21,995 nucleotides of DNA from an uncultured Lachnospiraceae bacterium (GTDB taxonomy: Bacteria > Bacillota > Clostridia > Lachnospirales > Lachnospiraceae). The translations under genes were made by a program, and so were the position numbers. The notes under the pieces are model-generated. The model saw only the letters and a program-made list of their open reading frames with translations, was not told the origin of the DNA and ran no database searches. The DNA lies in the NCBI GenBank assembly GCA_905201915.1, contig CAJKQE010000032.1, positions 1 to 21,995 on the forward strand, written 5' to 3'. Numbering within the stretch: position 1 is the first letter of the stretch; each line of letters opens with the position of its first letter. Positions 7,657 to 14,600 of the stretch are shown here, piece by piece.

Positions 7657-7706
7657 AATATAGCCTGAATTTACAAGTTTCATACATTGTAAATTCAGGC
7701 TATATT
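7657..7706 (-). terminator. Strong hairpin terminator after the O-acetyltransferase gene
   Basis: A perfect 20-bp inverted repeat (7657-7676 with 7687-7706) encloses a 10-nt loop. On the minus strand it is followed by ATTTTTAAG, on the plus strand by GTTTTTAA. It lies 14 nt after the acetyltransferase stop and separates the cell-wall cluster from the sugar operon. The perfect 20-bp stem is longer than usual. Confidence 0.82.
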
Positions 7707-7720
7707 GTTTTTAAAATTTT

Positions 7721-8326
7721 TTATTCTATATCTATTTTTAAATCTTTATAAAAATATTCGTTATCTCTTTCCCCGATTTCTCTCAAAACCCTGCATGGAT
7801 TTCCCACAGCTACTACATTAGCAGGAATATCTTTTGTAACAATACTTCCTGCTCCTATAACAGAGTTTTCTCCAATAGTAACTCCGGGCAAAATAATTGC
7901 TCCTGCTCCAATCCATACATTATCTTCAATGTGAACCGGACGATTAAACTGTATGCCTCTGCGCCTTAAATCCGGCTTTATGGGATGCGCAGCAGTGACA
8001 ATGGTAACATTTGGCCCAATCATAACATAATCCCCAATGAAAACATCTCCATCATCCACCACTGTCAGATTAAAATTAGCATACACGTTTTTCCCCATTG
8101 AAAGATGGTGTCCGCTCCAATTTGCATAAAAAGGCGGCTGAATGTAACAATTCTCTCCACATTTAGCAAACATTTTTTTCATCAGCTCTTCCCTCTTTTC
8201 TACCTCACTGGAAGGAAGTTCATTAAACTCTTTTAACGCATCCAAGTACGGGAACTGTTCCGCTAAAATTTCTTCATCTCCGGGATTATATAAAATCCCT
8301 TTTTCCATACGTTCTCTCTCTGTCAT
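7721..8326 (-). CDS. Maltose/galactoside-type O-acetyltransferase (left-handed beta-helix)
   Basis: This 201-aa acetyl-CoA-dependent sugar O-acetyltransferase belongs to the Maa/LacA family. The N-terminal TERERMEKGILYNPGDEE pattern, the catalytic-loop histidine in VTAAHP and the hexapeptide repeats (VWIGAGAIILPGVTIGENSVIGAGSIV) are all present at normal length. It would transfer acetyl from acetyl-CoA to a sugar hydroxyl in the cytoplasm, a reaction usually viewed as detoxification of sugars. It starts only 16 nt after the S41 protease stop, with a weak GGAAAAG ribosome site, so it is probably read from the upstream cluster. The terminator at 7657-7706 follows. Despite lying next to the sugar operon, it is separated from it by that terminator, so a lac-type functional link is not proven. 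Confidence 0.9.
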   Translation of the reverse strand: MTERERMEKGILYNPGDEEILAEQFPYLDALKEFNELPSSEVEKREELMKKMFAKCGENCYIQPPFYANWSGHHLSMGKNVYANFNLTVVDDGDVFIGDYVMIGPNVTIVTAAHPIKPDLRRRGIQFNRPVHIEDNVWIGAGAIILPGVTIGENSVIGAGSIVTKDIPANVVAVGNPCRVLREIGERDNEYFYKDLKIDIE

Positions 8327-8342
8327 AAAATCTTTTCCATCC

Positions 8343-9542
8343 CTATTTTTCTATTTGTTTTACTGCTTCTACTGCTTCTTGCAACTGATTATCTTCTTCA
8401 TAAGTGACAACTGTTTTCTTTTGTAAATCTTCTGATAGTTCCACTTTAATATCCGGTTGAATTCCTGTTCCGTGAATACATCTTCCTTTTGGTGTATAAT
8501 ATTTTGCTGTAGTGGTCTTTACCGCACTTCCATCTGTAAGAGGAATAAGACTCTGTACAATTCCTTTTCCAAAAGTTGTAGTTCCAACAATAGTTCCAAC
8601 ACCATAATCCTGTATTGCTCCTGCAAAGATTTCTGACGCACTGGCACTATTTCCATTCACAAGAACTACCAGAGGCATATCTAATTCACTTTTCCCATCC
8701 GAATGGAGTTCTTCTCTTTTTCCATCTTTATCTTCCGTGTATACAATTAAACCTTCCGGTAACATATCATTTAAAATATTGCATACCGATGTTAAAAGTC
8801 CTCCCGGATTGTTTCTGACATCTACAATAAGACGTTCCATGCCCTGACTTTTTAAATCTTCAAAAGCTTTCAAATACTGAGGTTCTGTCTGTTCTGTAAA
8901 TTCATACAACAAAATATAACCTACATTGTCCTCCAGCATCTTATGTTCTACAACAGGAATATTCACTTCCTCTAAAGGAACGTCAAATTCCAGATAGTCA
9001 TTTTCACCCTCTCTTGCTACTGTCAAATGTGCAATTTCACCTTCTGAAGTCTTTACCTTTTCTACGACTTCCGAAAGCTCCATCCCCATAATATCTTCAT
9101 TATTTACTTTAATAAGAATATCGTCCGGCAAAAGCCCTGCCTTTGCTCCGGGAGCTTCTTCATAGCATCTCACCAGCTTTACCATACCGGTTTCTATGTC
9201 CATTTGCATGACAACACCAATTCCTTTATACAGACCTGTAGTCTCTGTATTTAATTCTTCATATTCTTCCTTCGTATAATATGCAGAATATGGATCTCCA
9301 AGACTTGCCATCATGCCTTTATACATACCGGTTTCCATAAGCTCCTTATCGATTTCGCCGGTAAATTCATCCTCAATGATTTCTTCTAATACCCTTGCTT
9401 TTTCCACAAAATTCTGATTTACTGCATTATCTTCTCCACTTTTTTCCTGTGCATAATTATAAATTTTTAAACCTGCACCGCCTACAAGAAGTGTCAGTAC
9501 AATACCCAAAAGAAATCCTTTCATAAACTTTTTTCGTTCCAT
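8343..9542 (-). CDS. S41 family C-terminal processing protease (CtpA/CtpB type)
   Basis: A 399-aa protein with one N-terminal membrane anchor (about residues 8-24), a helical region, a PDZ domain (about 100-190, GIGV near 108) and the S41 protease core. The catalytic set matches CtpB: S291 in NSASASE, K316 in TFGKG exactly 25 residues later, and Q320. It would act outside the membrane as a carboxy-terminal processing protease controlled by substrate binding to the PDZ domain. The ATG at 9542 has AAGGAG at good spacing. It lies in the ftsE-ftsX-M23 cluster, so a plausible role is trimming or degrading cell-wall hydrolases or their regulators (inference). A hairpin at 9573-9606 separates it from the M23 gene and may lower its expression. 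Confidence 0.93.
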   Translation of the reverse strand: MERKKFMKGFLLGIVLTLLVGGAGLKIYNYAQEKSGEDNAVNQNFVEKARVLEEIIEDEFTGEIDKELMETGMYKGMMASLGDPYSAYYTKEEYEELNTETTGLYKGIGVVMQMDIETGMVKLVRCYEEAPGAKAGLLPDDILIKVNNEDIMGMELSEVVEKVKTSEGEIAHLTVAREGENDYLEFDVPLEEVNIPVVEHKMLEDNVGYILLYEFTEQTEPQYLKAFEDLKSQGMERLIVDVRNNPGGLLTSVCNILNDMLPEGLIVYTEDKDGKREELHSDGKSELDMPLVVLVNGNSASASEIFAGAIQDYGVGTIVGTTTFGKGIVQSLIPLTDGSAVKTTTAKYYTPKGRCIHGTGIQPDIKVELSEDLQKKTVVTYEEDNQLQEAVEAVKQIEK

Positions 9543-9572
9543 TTTTCTGCTCCTTAAATGTTGTTTTAGATA

Positions 9573-9606
9573 GATAAAGAGGACTGCATTGGCAGCCCCC
9601 TTTATC
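9573..9606 (-). other. Intercistronic hairpin between the M23 and S41 genes
   Basis: A 15-bp stem (9573-9587 with 9592-9606) and 4-nt loop forms fully only in minus-strand RNA, where two G-U pairs complete it, which points to selection on the transcript. It starts right after the M23 stop codon and is followed by ATCTAAAAC rather than a U-tract, so it is more likely an mRNA-processing or stability element, or a leaky terminator, than a strong terminator. Confidence 0.55.
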
Positions 9607-10950
9607 TTAAAAATAATTCATAGGATTTACATATACCCCATTTTTCATAATACCGAAATGAAGATGCGGTCCTGTTGAATACCCTGTTGAACCTACTGCT
9701 GCTATCTGCTGACCGGCACTTACTTTCTGCCCTGCCTTTACATAGAGTGCAGATGCATGCATATATACTGTGTGGAAACCATTTCCATGATCTATAGTCA
9801 CATAATTTCCTGCTGATGCTGAATATGTAGAAACAGTTACAGTACCTGATGCAGCTGCTACAATAGATGAACCGCTGCCTGCCCCAATATCAATTCCCTT
9901 ATGATTACTGGAAGCACCTGCAGTAGGTGAATTCCTGTCTCCAAAAGGACTTGTTACATTATGAGAAGATGGACAAGGCCATGTAAATTGTAGTGAACCA
10001 CTGTTTTCTGACTGACTGTTATCCGGTTTCTCTTCTGGCTCTGGCTTTGTTTCCGGTTTTGACTCCGGTTTTGATTCTGGCTTTGTTTCCGGTTTTGATT
10101 CTGGTTTTGATTCCGGCTTTGTTTCTGGTTTTGACTCTGTCTGTTGCTGTTCTGGCTTATCTGTACTGGAAGTTGTGTCTTCATTTGAAGGAGAAGAATT
10201 TTCCTGTCCTCCTGCACTTTGTACTTCCTGTTTCATTTGTTTCAAAATCTCATTTTGAATTGCCAACTCACCTTCTAAGTCTGACTGTTCCATCACTGCA
10301 GCATCAATTCCAGCCTCAAACTTCTTGATTTCTTCCTGTTTTTTACTAATAGAAGTTTCTATATTGCTTTTTTCTTTTTCAGCTGATTGTTTATAACCTT
10401 CTAAATCTGATTTTTCTTTCTTTAAATCTTTTTCCAGATTTTCAATTTTCTTACAGGTCTTTTTATACTCTTCTAATTGTTTTCGGTCATAAGAAGTAAG
10501 TTGCCTGAAATTTTCTGTTCGGCTCAAAGCTTCAGCAAAATCATTCGCACCCAGAATAATGGAAATCATAGAGATATTTCCTGACTCATAAAGATATTGT
10601 ATTCTCTTTTTCATATCTTCATACTGGATTTCTTCTTTTTCTTTTGCTTTTTCCAGTTTTTCACTGTTCTTTTCAATTTCAGCATTTTTCTCTTCTATCT
10701 GACCAGTTAAAGTATCCAGATTTTTCTGAGCATTGCTATACTTTTTATCCAATTCCTTAATAGCAGACAGTACCTCTGTTTTCTGTTGCTGCAAAGAGCT
10801 TACTTGCTCTTCTTTGTCTTCTATCTGACTTTCCAACTCTGTTTTCTTCTTATTTACTTCCGTCTCATTTGTTGCTGACACAGAAAGCACATTGGAAATA
10901 GCCAAACAGCCTGCCAGCAATACAGCTGTTTTCCTGTTTTTTATCTTCAT
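9607..10950 (-). CDS. Secreted coiled-coil M23 (LytM) peptidoglycan endopeptidase, probable FtsEX effector
   Basis: This 447-aa protein has a signal peptide (basic start, hydrophobic core, likely cut after SVSA, residue 26) and two long coiled-coil stretches (about 31-118 and 150-245) split by a GNISMISIILGA turn. A Lys-Pro-Glu/Ser/Thr repeat linker (about 273-307) and a C-terminal M23 domain (about 325-447) follow. Metal and catalytic residues are intact: H350 and D354 in NHKGID, H398 in MHAS, H429 and H431 in PHLHF. It should cut peptide cross-links in peptidoglycan, unlike E. coli EnvC, which only activates amidases. The start has GGAGG 5 nt upstream, 13 nt after the ftsX stop. The FtsX neighbour and coiled coil match hydrolases gated by FtsEX. 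LLAGC at 11-15 also resembles a lipobox, so a lipoprotein form cannot be excluded. Confidence 0.92.
   Translation of the reverse strand: MKIKNRKTAVLLAGCLAISNVLSVSATNETEVNKKKTELESQIEDKEEQVSSLQQQKTEVLSAIKELDKKYSNAQKNLDTLTGQIEEKNAEIEKNSEKLEKAKEKEEIQYEDMKKRIQYLYESGNISMISIILGANDFAEALSRTENFRQLTSYDRKQLEEYKKTCKKIENLEKDLKKEKSDLEGYKQSAEKEKSNIETSISKKQEEIKKFEAGIDAAVMEQSDLEGELAIQNEILKQMKQEVQSAGGQENSSPSNEDTTSSTDKPEQQQTESKPETKPESKPESKPETKPESKPESKPETKPEPEEKPDNSQSENSGSLQFTWPCPSSHNVTSPFGDRNSPTAGASSNHKGIDIGAGSGSSIVAAASGTVTVSTYSASAGNYVTIDHGNGFHTVYMHASALYVKAGQKVSAGQQIAAVGSTGYSTGPHLHFGIMKNGVYVNPMNYF
10039..10134 (-). repeat. Tandem repeat encoding the KPET/KPES linker
   Basis: A degenerate tandem array with a 12-nt basic unit (KPES/KPET) and about a 36-nt higher period (KPETKPESKPES twice, then KPETKPEP). 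It encodes the flexible spacer between the coiled coil and the M23 domain. Such arrays can change length by slippage. Confidence 0.85.
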
Positions 10951-10963
10951 GTGCCCTCCAATC

Positions 10964-11875
10964 TTATACTTTCAAGTGTTTTCTAAGAGAAACAATACTT
11001 CCGATTAAACCAATACCAATACCTAAACCTACACCGATTGGCAATAAGTAACGGAATACTTCCCAAACATCTAAAAACTGAAGAAATCCACCCAGGATGT
11101 TAAATCTGGTAATCACATATTCCACAGCTTTCTCATAAATCATATATAAAATACCCATTGGAAGAGCCGCACCAATCGTTCCTAAAAGAATACCTTCAAT
11201 CACAAATGGCACTCTGACAAAAAAGTCTGTAGCTCCAATAAGCTTCATAATACCAATTTCTTCCTGACGAATAGAAATACCCATGGTAATAGTGTTATTA
11301 ATTAAGAAAAATGCTACTGCCAAAAGAATTAAAATAATAACCAGGGATACGTATCCTACCAGTTTGTTAAAAGTTGACAACATATCTGCTGCTTCTTTTG
11401 ACTGTTTTACTTCTCGAACGCCCTCCAGGCTTTCAATATGTTCTACCAAGTCTGCCTGACTCTCTACTTCTTTTAGATATACATCAAACCGTGCGGAGTT
11501 TGCAAGAGGATTATCCTGATCTTTAAATCCTTCTGCCATATCTTCGTCACCGCCTAAGTATATTTTACTAAATTCATCCCATGCCACATCTGCAGAAATA
11601 TAGTCTACTTTAGCAACTTCCGGTTGTTTCTCGATATCTGCTCCTATCTGATCAATTTCTTCCTGTTTAATTCCTTTATCAAAATATACAACAACTGCTA
11701 CACCTTCCTCCGCAGTATCTACAATATAGCGGAAGTTCATAATAATAGCAAGGAACAATCCGAATAAAAAGATACATGCTGACATAGTTGCAATGGATGC
11801 CAGAGAAAATCTCAGATTTCTCCAGATATTTTTAAATCCCTGTTTTAATACATAAGCAATCGTACTAATTCTCAT
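10964..11875 (-). CDS. ftsX: Cell division ABC transporter permease FtsX
   Basis: A 303-aa membrane protein with the FtsX layout: an N-terminal membrane segment (about 22-45), a large extracytoplasmic domain (about 48-165), then three membrane segments (about 172-195, 220-245 and 275-298). The N-terminal LKQGFKNIWRN and the internal loop RQEEIGIMKLIGAT before the third segment are characteristic of FtsX. It does not transport; it passes ATP-driven motion of FtsE across the membrane to an extracytoplasmic hydrolase, here most likely the M23 protein encoded next. Its ATG overlaps the end of ftsE by 11 nt and uses AAGGTG inside ftsE as ribosome site. Confidence 0.95.
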   Translation of the reverse strand: MRISTIAYVLKQGFKNIWRNLRFSLASIATMSACIFLFGLFLAIIMNFRYIVDTAEEGVAVVVYFDKGIKQEEIDQIGADIEKQPEVAKVDYISADVAWDEFSKIYLGGDEDMAEGFKDQDNPLANSARFDVYLKEVESQADLVEHIESLEGVREVKQSKEAADMLSTFNKLVGYVSLVIILILLAVAFFLINNTITMGISIRQEEIGIMKLIGATDFFVRVPFVIEGILLGTIGAALPMGILYMIYEKAVEYVITRFNILGGFLQFLDVWEVFRYLLPIGVGLGIGIGLIGSIVSLRKHLKV

Positions 11876-12551
11876 TCAGATATTCACCTTCTTGTTCATC
11901 ACTTACAATGACGCCTTTCTTCATAGTAATTACACGTTTTTTAAACGCATTTACAATTTCTCTGTTATGTGTAACTACCAGAACTGTTGTACCTCTTTCG
12001 TTAATTTCCTCTAAAAGTTTCATAATTTCAAAGGAATTCTTAGGATCTAAGTTTCCTGTAGGCTCATCTGCCAGTAAAATACTTGGTCTGTTTACCAGTG
12101 CTCTTGCAAGGGCAACTCTCTGCTGTTCTCCACCTGAAAGCTGGTCAGGCTTTGATTTATATTTTTCTGCTAAGCCCACTAATGTGAGCATTTCCGGTAC
12201 TCGCTTTTTAATAATACGGGTAGGGCGCTGAATAACTCGTTGAGCAAAGGCTACATTTTCATATACATTTCTATCTTTTAAAAGACGGAAATCCTGAAAT
12301 ACAACACCAACTCCTCTACGGTATTTGGCTACTTTTCTGCGTCTCAATTTATTGAGCACCTGTCCATTTACTGTAATCGTTCCGCTTGTGGGGTCCAATT
12401 CCTTTAACAGCAGTTTGATAAGAGTTGATTTTCCAGAACCGCTATTTCCTACGATAAATACGAATTCACCCTTATCTACGTGAAGTGTCATGTTGTCAAT
12501 GGCCGGCTGACCCTTGCTGTATGATTTACTCACGTTTTTTAAATCAATCAT
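11865..12551 (-). CDS. ftsE: Cell division ABC transporter ATP-binding protein FtsE
   Basis: A 228-aa ATPase with Walker A GNSGSGKST at residues 35-43, signature LSGGEQQ at 138-144, Walker B ILLADE at 158-163 followed by PTGNLDP, and an H-loop histidine at 195 (VVTHNRE). These and the normal FtsE length leave little doubt. It binds the cytoplasmic face of FtsX and powers activation of peptidoglycan hydrolysis during division or elongation. The ATG at 12551 has a strong AGGAGG site. It overlaps ftsX by 11 nt. The CdaR-type regulator gene ends 47 nt upstream with a short hairpin but no U-tract between, so read-through is likely. Confidence 0.96.
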   Translation of the reverse strand: MIDLKNVSKSYSKGQPAIDNMTLHVDKGEFVFIVGNSGSGKSTLIKLLLKELDPTSGTITVNGQVLNKLRRRKVAKYRRGVGVVFQDFRLLKDRNVYENVAFAQRVIQRPTRIIKKRVPEMLTLVGLAEKYKSKPDQLSGGEQQRVALARALVNRPSILLADEPTGNLDPKNSFEIMKLLEEINERGTTVLVVTHNREIVNAFKKRVITMKKGVIVSDEQEGEYLNEN

Positions 12552-12573
12552 AATAACCTCCTGTTTTCCTGTG

Positions 12574-12598
12574 GGAACAGATGGATAAATTCTGTTCC
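12574..12598 (-). other. Short hairpin between the regulator stop and ftsE
   Basis: GGAACAG (12574-12580) pairs with CTGTTCC (12592-12598) around an 11-nt loop, directly next to the regulator stop codon and about 20 nt before the ftsE ribosome site. On the minus strand it is followed by CACAGGAAAAC with no U-tract, so it is not a standard terminator; it could be a pause or stability element. Confidence 0.4.
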
Positions 12599-13687
12599 TT
12601 AGTAATCAAGTGTCTCCATGTACTTCATATACTTTACTACCATCAACGCAATTTTAAAGGTAATCGCATCTTCAAAAACTCTCAAATCAAGCCCTGTGCT
12701 TTTCTGAAGCTTATCCAAACGATATACCAGTGTATTTCTATGAATATAAAGCTGTCTGGAAGTTTCTGAAACATTTAAGCTGTTTTCAAAGAATTTGTTA
12801 ATTGTAGTAAGCGTCTCCTCATCAAAATCATCAGGAGAATGTGAATCAAAAATTTCCCGAATAAACATTTTACAAAGAGGAATGGGCAGCTGATAAATAA
12901 GTCTTCCAATTCCCAGAGAACTGTATGCAATGACATCTCTATCCCCAAAGAAAATTTTGCCTACATCCAGAGCCATTTTTGCTTCTTTATAAGAACGTGA
13001 CACTTCCTTCAATTCTTTTACAATGGTTCCGTAAGCAATATGTGTCGTACCATCTTTTTCCACACCCAGAGCAGCCAAAATATGATTAGCTTCTTTCTCT
13101 AACTGAGGATATCCGTCAGATGGAGCTAATTCCTTAACAATAATAATATTTTTTTCGTCTACTGCAGTGACAAAATCTCCAGGTTTTCCTCCTAAAAGGT
13201 TTTTAATATTTTCCAGAGAACCGTAATCCTTATCTTGATTACTTTCTAATATATACACAACTCTGCGTACGTCTACTTCAACATGCAGTTTCTTGGCACG
13301 ATTATGAATATCTACCAACAGCAGATTATCCAATAAAAGATTTTTAATAAAGTTATCCTTATTAAATCTCTCCTTATATGCTGTAAGCAGTCCCTGAATT
13401 TGAAATACTACCAGCTTTCCTAATGTATAAACGTCATCCCCTGCACTGCTTACAACTAAAACATATTCCAGCTGATGGTCATCATATATTTTAAAATACT
13501 GATTTCCTTTTACCACCTGACTGTCTGCCTGAGAATTAGCAAATGCAGTTACTTCCTCCTGTCCACATACACTACCGGAAAAAGTAGATGCTAAAACTTT
13601 TCCTTCCATATCTGTTACACAAAAATCGCTTCTGGATATCCCTTTTAAACCATCCAGTGTATTTTGCAGTATCTGATTTGATATCAT
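12599..13687 (-). CDS. CdaR/PucR-type transcriptional regulator
   Basis: A 362-aa protein with an N-terminal sensory region (about 1-130; SRSDFCVTDMEGKVLAST resembles the CdaR sugar-diacid/PAS-like domain), a central GGDEF-related region of the CdaR type (about 130-270) and a C-terminal PucR/HTH_30 helix-turn-helix (VSETSRQLYIHRNTLVYRLDKL). I chose the ATG at 13687 because AAGGAG lies 5 nt upstream; the open frame extends 7 codons further to 13708 but without a ribosome site. The ligand is unknown. No sugar-acid pathway gene is adjacent; it stands immediately before ftsE with no terminator, so it may control or merely be co-transcribed with the division cluster. No confident promoter is visible in 13688-13829. 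Confidence 0.88.
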   Translation of the reverse strand: MISNQILQNTLDGLKGISRSDFCVTDMEGKVLASTFSGSVCGQEEVTAFANSQADSQVVKGNQYFKIYDDHQLEYVLVVSSAGDDVYTLGKLVVFQIQGLLTAYKERFNKDNFIKNLLLDNLLLVDIHNRAKKLHVEVDVRRVVYILESNQDKDYGSLENIKNLLGGKPGDFVTAVDEKNIIIVKELAPSDGYPQLEKEANHILAALGVEKDGTTHIAYGTIVKELKEVSRSYKEAKMALDVGKIFFGDRDVIAYSSLGIGRLIYQLPIPLCKMFIREIFDSHSPDDFDEETLTTINKFFENSLNVSETSRQLYIHRNTLVYRLDKLQKSTGLDLRVFEDAITFKIALMVVKYMKYMETLDY

Positions 13688-13829
13688 ATTTTCTCCTTCT
13701 TTCATCATATAGTTATTTTGTTGTTACATCTCCCATAAAAACCCTACTATATATACTAATACAAAATCCCAAAAAAAGAAAGAGAAAATGCAATTTATTA
13801 CATCTTTTTTTCAAAATGTAACAATTTGT

Positions 13830-14516
13830 TCACATTTTCTCCATATCTTCATTATACTTTGATACCATTTTTTTGAAATTATTCTTTTCTATAAAGCGGT
13901 TAAACCAGCTTGGTTTTTTGCCTCCTTCACGAAAAATATCAAGGCAGCTTCCCAGACTAAACCACAACTTTGTATTAATTTTTTTTCGATGTCTTTTTAC
14001 AAAACGCTCCAGATCATATACTCTGGAACAGCTTAGAACTGCCTGAGGATTCCACATATTAATCTCATTAATCGCCTTGTCCACCTGATCATCTTCCTCG
14101 CCCATCAGAAAATCTTTGCCAAGTATGACTATATCCGGATATTTCTCCTGCAGATATCCATATAATTTCTCTGTATCTTCCTCATTTTCTCCTAAAAGAA
14201 AAATTTCGTTCTTATAATGATTTAACAACCAAAAGACTGTTCCAAAAAAACCGTGTTCAGAAATATCATTTTCCCATTCCTGATCCTCAAGTCCTGCTGC
14301 CTTTACAATTTCCGGCTCATCTACTACTGCCTTATCCAGTGTTTCTATATACTCTTTTAATTCTTCATCCTGCTGAGCTGCCAACAAAAGATTCATAGTC
14401 AGCACCCCATAAGTAGCTAACGTTTCCTGATACCACTGCTGGTTAATACTTTCTATAACATCCTCTGCATAGCATTTCTCAACAGAAATTCCCATTATTT
14501 CTATTTTCTCGCTCAT
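13830..14516 (-). CDS. Divergent WecG/TagA/CpsF-family glycosyltransferase homologue
   Basis: The 228-aa protein follows the WecG/TagA layout: MGISVEKCYAEDVIESI at the start, then VLTMN and VVDEPEIVKAAG, which correspond to the TxN and DG segments carrying the important Thr and Asp of TagA (here T40 and D66), then IFLLGENEEDTEKLYGYLQEKYPD. The later family motifs are degraded: the PKQE-type motif reads SRVYDLE, and the RAPxW...GLEW end reads KKPSWFNRFIEKNNF. It may have changed activity or be a non-catalytic relative. Family members transfer N-acetylmannosamine-type sugars to undecaprenyl-linked GlcNAc in wall polymer synthesis. It has its own promoter and a RBS (AGAGGA) before the ATG at 14516. 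Confidence 0.7.
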   Translation of the reverse strand: MSEKIEIMGISVEKCYAEDVIESINQQWYQETLATYGVLTMNLLLAAQQDEELKEYIETLDKAVVDEPEIVKAAGLEDQEWENDISEHGFFGTVFWLLNHYKNEIFLLGENEEDTEKLYGYLQEKYPDIVILGKDFLMGEEDDQVDKAINEINMWNPQAVLSCSRVYDLERFVKRHRKKINTKLWFSLGSCLDIFREGGKKPSWFNRFIEKNNFKKMVSKYNEDMEKM

Positions 14517-14571
14517 TACTATCCTCTTGGGAATTTATCCCGAATGTCAGTATTTTTAAACATATTCTACT

Positions 14572-14600
14572 AATATAACAGAATTTTTTTTAATTATCAA
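14572..14600 (-). promoter_or_regulatory. Promoter of the TagA-like gene
   Basis: On the minus strand TTGATA (14595-14600), a 17-nt spacer and TATATT (14572-14577) make a strong SigA promoter. The -35 box overlaps the stop codon of the upstream VWA gene (14597-14599), so this gene can be expressed apart from the moxR-VWA pair. A small GGGA/TCCC dyad lies in the leader. Confidence 0.7.

Noticed and set aside
7549..7683. Longer N-terminus (45 extra residues) for the GPH symporter, starting at 7683
   Set aside because: The start lies in the loop of a 20-bp terminator hairpin, lacks a ribosome site, and the added residues are not family-like; the ATG at 7548 has AAGGAG at ideal spacing.
7721..8326. 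LacA as part of a lac-type operon with the symporter and GH2
   Set aside because: A strong terminator (7657-7706) separates them and the gene sits 16 nt behind the S41 protease gene, so it belongs to the upstream unit.
10039..10134. Possible CRISPR-like or direct-repeat array
   Set aside because: The repeats are contiguous 12-nt codon units without spacers and encode a Pro-rich linker in frame.
12574..12598. Terminator separating the CdaR-type regulator from ftsE
   Set aside because: The stem is 7 bp with an 11-nt loop and has no U-tract on the minus strand.
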